Source: Maricaulis sp034670125 (GTDB taxonomy: Bacteria > Pseudomonadota > Alphaproteobacteria > Caulobacterales > Maricaulaceae). Taken from it: a stretch of 64,000 bases of DNA. Shown here piece by piece: positions 58,907-64,000 of the stretch. How positions within the stretch are numbered: the stretch's first letter is position 1; each line of letters begins with the position of its first letter. The stretch spans positions 1-64,000 of the forward strand of contig NZ_JAXMOC010000005.1 in NCBI RefSeq assembly GCF_034670125.1, given 5' to 3'. The notes under the pieces are model-generated. The model was given only the letters and a program-made list of their open reading frames with translations, was not told where the DNA came from and did no database searches. The position numbers were made by a program, and so were the translations under genes.

Positions 58907-59959
58907 TCAGAGTCGCGACAGGGCGGTCCGTCGGTACAGCGTGGGTGTTGTTCCGGTTTCGGCCCGGAACGCCCGGTTGAACGGGGCGATCGACCCATAA
59001 CCCAGGTCGAGTGCAATCGTCAGGACCTGGTCATGGGCCCGGTCCGGATCGGCCAGAAGCCGTCGGGCGTCTGCCAGTCGATGGGAATTGAGGAAGGCGG
59101 CAAAGTTGCGAAAGCCGAGACCCTGGTTGATCAGGCGGCGCAGCCGGTGTTCGCGGGTGTTCAGGTGTGAGGCCAGCGACCCGACCGTCAATCCGGGCTC
59201 GCGGTAATGACCGTCTTTCATGGCTTGCTCAAGTCGACGCGCCAACGGGCGGTCTTCCGGCGACACACCGTCCGGTGTGGCGGATCCGGCTGGTGAGGGG
59301 GTGCAGGTTTGGAAGAGCTGGGCCGGGGCCGTGACCAGCCAGCCGGCAAACAACAGCGCCAGCGCGAACAGGACATAGCCATGGCCATGGAACACCCAGT
59401 CTGGCAGCCCGTTTGCCGCATAGCGCGCCTCCAGCACGGAAATGGTCATACCGGCACAGGCGATCAGGCCGGCGAAAGCAATCCGGCACCAGCGACGAGG
59501 CGCAATCAGGTCGCCGGGCCAGTCGCGTATCGCCTGGACCACAACGTGAGCCATCATCGCGATATTGACGACCTGCCAGGCGAGCGCTGCACCGACCGAC
59601 AGGGCCGAGCCGGGCGATGTCATGAAATGGAGGCCCGCGGCCAGCGCCACCAGGCCGATTGGGATCATCCGCCAGTGGTGCCATCGGAAGGCGTCGTCAA
59701 ACAATGCGGTCGCAAACCACCAGAAGAAGACCGCGGTCGGAATGGCGAGCAGGTTCAGGACCGGGTTGAGGATGCCGAGCGCGTCAGAGATCGTGTTCGA
59801 TGACACCAGCGCATAGGCGGCGACGCCCACGGCGAACACGATCCCCAGACGGGCAGCGAGGCTGGCCCGGGCTTCCCGAACGAACAGCAGGCCGAGGATC
59901 AGGCTGAGACCGACGGTTCCGCCCCGGGCCAGGATTTCAATGATCTCGGGTGCGGTCAT
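58907..59959 (-). CDS. membrane-embedded AraC-family regulator
   Basis: This 350-aa protein is counted from ATG 59959. The N-terminal half has about seven hydrophobic helices (GTVGLSLILGLLFV, LGIVFAVGVAAYALV, LLAIPTAVFFWWFATALF, MIPIGLVALAAGLHF, and others up to VLFALALLFAGWLV). The C-terminal AraC domain includes LTVGSLASHLNTREHRLRRLINQGLG and VLTIALDLGYGSIAPFNRAFRAETG. It has the same design as the protein at 11089-12360. It overlaps the end of a small secreted-protein gene by 23 bases and lies upstream of the desaturase-family gene. That suggests a three-gene leftward unit. Confidence 0.85.
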   Translation of the reverse strand: MTAPEIIEILARGGTVGLSLILGLLFVREARASLAARLGIVFAVGVAAYALVSSNTISDALGILNPVLNLLAIPTAVFFWWFATALFDDAFRWHHWRMIPIGLVALAAGLHFMTSPGSALSVGAALAWQVVNIAMMAHVVVQAIRDWPGDLIAPRRWCRIAFAGLIACAGMTISVLEARYAANGLPDWVFHGHGYVLFALALLFAGWLVTAPAQLFQTCTPSPAGSATPDGVSPEDRPLARRLEQAMKDGHYREPGLTVGSLASHLNTREHRLRRLINQGLGFRNFAAFLNSHRLADARRLLADPDRAHDQVLTIALDLGYGSIAPFNRAFRAETGTTPTLYRRTALSRL

Positions 59960-60314
59960 GGGTGGCTTGGCTTTCGATGCGGGCGGTGCGGACAGGATTA
60001 TCGCAGCTGGCGCCGCGCCGGGAAAGCGGCAGGTCCTGATGGGCCGCGTCCAGGCAAGGCAGGTCCAGTTGTTTGACGATCTCGTCGAGCAAGGCGTGCG
60101 CACACCGCCGTGTTCCTGCCTCGGCCATCGCGCCATGGCGGTTGTGGGGCCGGCAGGCTTGCCAGCTTAATTGCCGCAAGCGGGTCAGCTCGATGCTGGC
60201 CTGTTCGGCACTGGACAAACGGGATGCGATCTCCGATCGACTGACCGAGAGCGAGGCGGGTGCGCTGTCGGTCAGTGGCGGTGTAATCAGCAGGATTGCG
60301 ATGAGAGTGATCAT
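59937..60314 (-). CDS. small secreted or membrane-anchored protein, unrecognised
   Basis: This 125-aa protein has an ATG at 60314, directly preceded by a consensus AAGGAGGT ribosome site, so it is very likely translated. The N-terminus (MITLIAILLITPPLTDSAPA) is hydrophobic and may be a signal peptide or anchor. The rest is helical, with ASRLSSAEQASIELTRLRQLSWQACRPH and four Cys. No family is recognised. The 23-base overlap with the membrane AraC regulator suggests translational coupling and possibly a role in its sensing. Confidence 0.6.
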   Translation of the reverse strand: MITLIAILLITPPLTDSAPASLSVSRSEIASRLSSAEQASIELTRLRQLSWQACRPHNRHGAMAEAGTRRCAHALLDEIVKQLDLPCLDAAHQDLPLSRRGASCDNPVRTARIESQATHDRTRDH

Positions 60315-60478
60315 GGTCGACCTCCTTGGTTGGTGAGGCCGGTATGGCGATCATGCGGTGCCGCGTCTGCGCGAATTCGAAATCGCGGCAAGGTTTTGAA
60401 AGTCGAGCAGGGCTTTCCGGTTCCGGCGATGTGCCGCTGGACCGGGCCGGGCCGGGGTGAGCCGGGTTGTGAAAGGGG

Positions 60479-60808
60479 TCAGGTCGGACGCGTCTGTTCG
60501 TCTATCCAGTCGAGAAAGCCGGCATCGCTGGCCGCGGTGTCGACGGGCAGGGCAAGAATGGCAGGCACCTCGTAAGGGTGAAGTGCTGCCAGGCGGGCGC
60601 CCAGCGCGGCAGACCGGTCGCTGGTGGTCTTGAACAGGGCCACACATTCTGCAGCGCTCTCCATCCTGCCCTGCCAGCGATAGAGGCTGGTCATGCCCGG
60701 CAGAAGATTGACGCAGGCGCACAGGCCTTCCTCCAGGACGGTCCCGGCCGCAGCGCGGGCGCTCTCGCTGTCCGGCCAGGTTGTGTAAACAAGGCGCGTG
60801 CTGTCCAT
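60479..60808 (-). CDS. cutA: divalent-ion tolerance protein CutA
   Basis: This 109-aa trimeric ferredoxin-like protein is counted from ATG 60808. Family landmarks are VYTTWPDSESARAAAGTVLEEGLCACVNLLPGMTSLYRWQGRM, CVALFKTTSDRSAALGARLAALHPYEVPAILALPV and the ending FLDWIDEQT. The Cys in LCACVN is the conserved metal-binding position. CutA1 proteins are widely conserved with an unsettled role in metal tolerance. It is divergent from queC, with 35 bases between starts. Confidence 0.93.
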   Translation of the reverse strand: MDSTRLVYTTWPDSESARAAAGTVLEEGLCACVNLLPGMTSLYRWQGRMESAAECVALFKTTSDRSAALGARLAALHPYEVPAILALPVDTAASDAGFLDWIDEQTRPT

Positions 60809-60843
60809 GGCCAAAAATCTCCCTGCCGGTATATAAGCGCCGC

Positions 60844-61575
60844 ATGACCGACATCGCCACCCCCGCCAGCCCTGACCGATCGGCCCTCGTCCTGTTCTCC
60901 GGCGGACAGGATTCCGCCACCTGCCTCGCCTGGGCACTGCAGCACCATGACCGTGTCGAGACCGTCGGGTTCGACTATGGCCAGCGCCACCATGTCGAGA
61001 TGGCGGCGAGGGGGCGGGTTCGCGACGGGCTGGCTGAGGCTTTCCCCGATTGGGGCAATCGGCTGGGTGAGGATTTTGTTGTCGACCTGGCGGGATACGG
61101 GGCGATCGCGGAAAGCGCCCTGACCGCCGACCGGGCCATCGAGATGCAGGCCAATGGCCTGCCGTCCACCTTTGTTCCCGGTCGCAATCTGGTGTTCCTG
61201 ACGGTCGCGTCGGCGCTGGCCTACCGGCGAGGCCACACGGTGCTGGTCGGCGGCATGTGTGAAACCGACTTCTCCGGATATCCTGACTGCCGCCGCGCCA
61301 CGCTCGATGCCATGCAGACGACGCTTGGCCTGGGGCTGGACAGTCCGGTCGAAATCGCCACGCCGCTCATGCATCTCGACAAGGCCGCGACCTGGGCACT
61401 GGCCGATACGCTCGGAGGGCCGGACCTGACGGCTCTGATCGAGGAGGAGAGCCATACCTGTTACCGCGGCGAGCGTGGGCAGCGTCACGACTGGGGCTAT
61501 GGTTGCGGCAATTGTCCTGCCTGCGAGCTGAGGGCGCGGGGGCATGCGGCCTGGAAGGCCACGGTGTCGGCATGA
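60844..61575 (+). CDS. queC: 7-cyano-7-deazaguanine synthase QueC
   Basis: This 243-aa ATP-dependent enzyme converts 7-carboxy-7-deazaguanine to preQ0 in queuosine synthesis. It is counted from ATG 60844. It has the PP-loop VLFSGGQDSATCLAWAL, VGFDYGQRHHVEM, FVPGRNLVFLTVASALAY, and the zinc site ESHTCYRGERGQRHDWGYGCGNCPACELRARG with four Cys. Length is normal. Its stop overlaps the queE start by four bases. Confidence 0.95.
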   Translation: MTDIATPASPDRSALVLFSGGQDSATCLAWALQHHDRVETVGFDYGQRHHVEMAARGRVRDGLAEAFPDWGNRLGEDFVVDLAGYGAIAESALTADRAIEMQANGLPSTFVPGRNLVFLTVASALAYRRGHTVLVGGMCETDFSGYPDCRRATLDAMQTTLGLGLDSPVEIATPLMHLDKAATWALADTLGGPDLTALIEEESHTCYRGERGQRHDWGYGCGNCPACELRARGHAAWKATVSA

Positions 61576-62201
61576 CCTATTCCGTCAAGGAGCGCTTCCT
61601 GACCGTCCAGGGCGAAGGCGCCCAGGCCGGGCGACCGGCGGTCTTCCTGCGTTTTGCGGGCTGTAATCTGTGGTCCGGACGCGAACAGGACCGTCACAAG
61701 GCGGTCTGTAACTTCTGCGACACGGACTTCGTCGGCATGGATGGTCCGGGCGGGGGGCGCTTCAAGACCCCGACAAGCCTGGTGGACGCGGTTGCCGAGC
61801 TTTGGCCTGGCGGTGGGCGACCGCTTGTCGTCTGCACGGGGGGCGAACCGCTGTTGCAACTGGACAGCCCGCTGATTGATGCCCTGCACGAGCGCGGGTT
61901 CGAAATCGCCGTGGAGACCAATGGTACCGTGCGCGCGCCGGACGGGATTGACTGGATCACGGTCAGTCCGAAAGGCAAGGCACCCGTCATCCAGACCTCC
62001 GGTCATGAGCTCAAACTCGTCTATCCACAGCCGGAACTGGATCCGTCTGCGTTCGAAAAATGGGACTTCCAACGCTTCTCCCTGCAGCCCATGGACGGGC
62101 CACACATGATGGAGAATGCCCAGGCGGCCTTTGCCTACTGCCTGGCGCACCCGAAGTGGTCGCTATCGCTGCAGACCCACAAGTGGATCGGTGCTCCCTG
62201 A
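61572..62201 (+). CDS. queE: 7-carboxy-7-deazaguanine synthase QueE
   Basis: This 209-aa radical SAM enzyme makes 7-carboxy-7-deazaguanine from tetrahydropterin. It is counted from ATG 61572, coupled to queC. The cluster Cys are spaced CX14CX2C (CNLWSG...VCNFC), the expanded form known in some proteobacterial QueE rather than CX3CX2C. GEGAQAGRPAVFLRFAGC precedes them. Further motifs are VVCTGGEPLLQLD, EIAVETNGTV and DWITVSPKG. It acts just before QueC in the pathway. queD and queF are not in this window. Confidence 0.94.
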   Translation: MTYSVKERFLTVQGEGAQAGRPAVFLRFAGCNLWSGREQDRHKAVCNFCDTDFVGMDGPGGGRFKTPTSLVDAVAELWPGGGRPLVVCTGGEPLLQLDSPLIDALHERGFEIAVETNGTVRAPDGIDWITVSPKGKAPVIQTSGHELKLVYPQPELDPSAFEKWDFQRFSLQPMDGPHMMENAQAAFAYCLAHPKWSLSLQTHKWIGAP

Positions 62202-62221
62202 CCAAAAAGGTCGCGACGGCC

Positions 62222-62776
62222 TCAGCTGTGAGGTCCGGGCGCGACCCCCAGGCTGTCGGCGATCGACTCCGCGAAGCCCTGGAAGGCGAGACGCGTGTCG
62301 GTCCACACGCCGGCGGCTGCACCGCTCCCGGGGTCCGGATTGAACCAGTCATAACGGAATTCGGCAATCACGCTGCCGTCGGCATTGACCAGCCGGGCGC
62401 TGAGCGCGGCACCGCCATTGGCGTGGGCCGAGTAGTGGGCAGTGTCCAATTCCTGGATCTGCTGCATGGTCGGTCGGTTCGGGACCACGTCCAGTATGGT
62501 GATGTCGAGCACGGTTTCGCGCACGGCCACGCCATGCCAGTTGGCGCTGATCAATGAACGTTCCAGATCACTCCGCAGATAGCCGGACAGGCGGGCCAGC
62601 TCGGCCTCGCCCAGACTGTCGGCCTTGGTCCGGACCAGCTCGGAAAACCCGATCCGGCCAATCTCGATCGAGCCTGTGGCTTCACTTCTGAACTCGGCCT
62701 GAAAGGCGGGGTCCGGCTGGGCCAGGGATCCGGCTGTCAGGCAACTCAACGCAAGTACACAAACGAGAGTACGCAT
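62222..62776 (-). CDS. secreted hypothetical protein, paralog A
   Basis: This 184-aa protein is counted from ATG 62776, preceded by AGGAGAG. A signal peptide (MRTLVCVLALSCLTAGSLAQ) is followed by a domain shared with the gene to its right. Shared motifs are LARLSGYLRSDLERSL, ITILDVVPNRPTMQQI and LSARLVNADGSVIAEFRYDWFN, with a final FAESIADSLG. The pattern (secreted, LDxxPNRPTM, DG-Q/V segment) suggests a periplasmic DUF3313-like fold, but I cannot confirm it. It follows paralog B on the same strand with a terminator between, so the two are separate units. Confidence 0.75.
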   Translation of the reverse strand: MRTLVCVLALSCLTAGSLAQPDPAFQAEFRSEATGSIEIGRIGFSELVRTKADSLGEAELARLSGYLRSDLERSLISANWHGVAVRETVLDITILDVVPNRPTMQQIQELDTAHYSAHANGGAALSARLVNADGSVIAEFRYDWFNPDPGSGAAAGVWTDTRLAFQGFAESIADSLGVAPGPHS

Positions 62777-62880
62777 GTCGGTCTCTCCTGGGTTCATGTC
62801 CCCCTTGCGAGGACAAGCCTATCACATATTCGTGATGCGGAGCAGGGGGCCGGCCCGGCATTCTATGTTGCGGCACAAAA

Positions 62881-62912
62881 AAGCGGACGCACCTGCGAAG
62901 ATGCGTCCGCTT
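62881..62912 (-). terminator. intrinsic terminator after paralog B
   Basis: AAGCGGACGCA and TGCGTCCGCTT form a perfect 11-bp stem. On the minus strand it is followed by TTTTTT. It lies 22 bases after the stop of the 62934-63437 gene. Confidence 0.88.
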
Positions 62913-62933
62913 GCAACCTTGAAAAACGCGTGA

Positions 62934-63437
62934 TCACGAACCGGAAACGGTCCGCTCGTCCAGGCTGTCGGAGATCTGGTCGGCGAAGCGGGAGAAGGTG
63001 CGCCGGGCATCGGTCCACTGGGCGAAGCCGACAACATCCCGGATGTTCATGCTGCGCCAGCCATAACTGTAGGTCTCGAGTACCTGACCGTCTGCCGAGA
63101 CCAGCCGGGCCTCGAGGTCGGCGCCGCCGATCGAGATCGAGGAGGGGTGCAGCGGACGGGTCCCACCCATCTGCGCCATTGTCGGGCGGTTTGGTTGGGC
63201 ATCGAGAATCGTGACGTGGAGGATATGGCCGTTCCCGCCAAGATCATCAGCCAGCTCGCGCTCCAGGGCGGTGCGCAGATACCGGGCCAGGCGATCCAGC
63301 TCGCGCTCACCAAAGTCCTCGGCGTGTTCAACAAGTTCCGGTCCGTAGGCAATCTCGCCAATCGCCACCGGCTGGTCGGCCAGTGATGGGGTCGAAAGGG
63401 CACCCAGTGCCAGGATGGCCGTCATAGTGCGCAACAT
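62934..63437 (-). CDS. secreted hypothetical protein, paralog B
   Basis: This 167-aa protein has a signal peptide (MLRTMTAILALGALSTPSLA) and the same domain as paralog A: LDRLARYLRTALEREL, VTILDAQPNRPTMAQM, LEARLVSADGQVLETYSYGW and a final FADQISDSLDERT. GGAGG precedes the start. The pair is a tandem duplication, with each copy carrying its own ribosome site and the first its own terminator. It is probably periplasmic; role unknown. Confidence 0.75.
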   Translation of the reverse strand: MLRTMTAILALGALSTPSLADQPVAIGEIAYGPELVEHAEDFGERELDRLARYLRTALERELADDLGGNGHILHVTILDAQPNRPTMAQMGGTRPLHPSSISIGGADLEARLVSADGQVLETYSYGWRSMNIRDVVGFAQWTDARRTFSRFADQISDSLDERTVSGS

Positions 63438-63568
63438 ATCGCGCCTCCTTGATCCAACTGCTTGCAGTCCCTGCGACAGAGTCTAGCAGGATCAGAGGTT
63501 GGGTTGAAGGCGGTGAATATGCACGAATGCGCGATCAGGCGATGCCGCCATGATCCGGCCAGACAGGA

Positions 63569-63772
63569 CTAGTCTTCGCTGTCGTCATCATCGTCGTCGC
63601 CGGGCGTGACGACATCGATCGCCGCGCCACCGACGGCACCGGCTGTGCGGACTGCCGCGCCGGCGGTGCCGATGGCAACATCGGCTGCCAAGGCGGTGGC
63701 GCCGATGACAAGACAGCCGGACAGCGCCGGTGCAAGGGCGAGCAGGGCGATGAGGGTCAGGATGCGGCGCAT
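63569..63772 (-). CDS. small lipoprotein with acidic tail
   Basis: This 67-aa protein has a lipoprotein signal (MRRILTLIALLALAPALSGC, lipobox LSGC). It is followed by an Ala/Gly-rich stretch (ALAADVAIGTAGAAVRTAGAVGGAAIDVV) and a run of Asp (PGDDDDDDSED). It is similar in design to small alphaproteobacterial Gly/Ala-rich lipoproteins of unknown function. It follows GGAGACCGAC. It shares strand with the secreted paralogs to its left. Confidence 0.7.
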   Translation of the reverse strand: MRRILTLIALLALAPALSGCLVIGATALAADVAIGTAGAAVRTAGAVGGAAIDVVTPGDDDDDDSED

Positions 63773-63852
63773 GTCGGTCTCCGGTTCAATAGTCCCCTGT
63801 CATGACGCATCAGGTCTTTCCGCATGGTGAACGCGCGGCCAAGGCCCGGCAG

Positions 63853-64000
63853 TCAACGCCCCTCGCGCCACCAGCCCAGTCCCAGCATGCTCAGGATCAG
63901 GATGACGAGCAGCAGGCCGGGCAGCAACGGTATGCGGGTCGAGGCGCGAACCACGTAGCGTTCATTGCGTTGCAGGCCGAGCCAACTGCGACCGGCCTGG
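63853..64000 (-). CDS. C-terminal end of a membrane-anchored protein (partial)
   Basis: The last 48 codons of a gene run in from the right edge. They encode a basic segment (LGLQRNERYVVRASTRIP) and one hydrophobic helix (LLPGLLLVILILSMLGLGWW), and end REGR at a TGA. This looks like a single membrane anchor at the C-terminus of a larger protein. The domain content lies outside the window and I do not recognise the family from the tail. Confidence 0.65.
   Translation of the reverse strand, partial: QAGRSWLGLQRNERYVVRASTRIPLLPGLLLVILILSMLGLGWWREGR

Overview
The window is GC-rich, densely coded bacterial DNA. It looks like a dimorphic, flagellated alphaproteobacterium of the Caulobacterales/Maricaulales type (Maricaulis-like). 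That placement is an inference. It rests on the joint presence of ctrA, chpT, sciP (DUF1153) and flbD, the Caulobacter-type order fliF-fliG-fliH-fliN-flbD-flhA, CtrA-like TTAA-N7-TTAA motifs, and clustered GANTC (CcrM-type) sites at cell-cycle promoters.

Layout. 0-3 kb: a small secreted protein, an unrecognised protein and an M23 peptidoglycan hydrolase. 3.2-9.9 kb: chpT, then a complete chemotaxis operon cheA-cheW-cheY-cheB-cheR closed by a strong terminator. 10-15.3 kb: envelope and accessory genes (lipoprotein hydrolase, membrane-anchored AraC regulator, outer-membrane barrel, small lipoprotein, secreted alpha/beta hydrolase). 15.3-37 kb: ctrA and a large flagellar region. fliI-fliJ diverges from ctrA across a 524-bp regulatory region. 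fliF-fliG-fliH-fliN-flbD-flhA-flhF-flhG reads leftward, preceded by sciP. fliK-flgD-flgE reads leftward from a sigma-54 promoter, and flgK-flgL reads rightward. 37-41 kb: small membrane proteins, mnmA, a 0.9-kb repeat-rich intergenic island, a Cys-rich Sel1-like protein and a CPBP protease. 41-45 kb: thiolase, a toxin-antitoxin pair, two paralogous membrane proteins with a divergent TetR, and an Lrp regulator. 45-52.8 kb: a branched-chain 2-oxoacid dehydrogenase cluster (E1alpha, E1beta, E2 ... E3). Between E2 and E3 lies an AT-richer two-gene cassette (ParB-like protein plus Mrr-like nuclease), the best candidate for an undescribed defence-type system here. 52.8-64 kb: thioesterase, Ldh-family oxidoreductase, a TonB C-terminal-domain protein, a chemoreceptor, tRNA(CAT), a sterol-desaturase-family protein, a second membrane AraC regulator, cutA, queC-queE, two secreted paralogs, a lipoprotein and a truncated membrane protein.

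How it fits together. CckA/ChpT phosphorelay output controls CtrA, which drives early flagellar operons (CtrA-like box at fliF) and is restrained by SciP. FlbD then activates sigma-54 promoters of late genes (sites at fliK and flgK). The che operon and the chemoreceptor provide sensory control of the flagellum. The Lrp protein, divergent from the bkd genes, is probably their regulator (BkdR-like).

No rRNA operon, CRISPR array, intact insertion sequence or prophage was seen. Several dispersed repeat families are present (18.3-18.7, 39.0-39.7 and 52.8 kb). Long open frames antisense to the GC-rich genes were treated as shadows.
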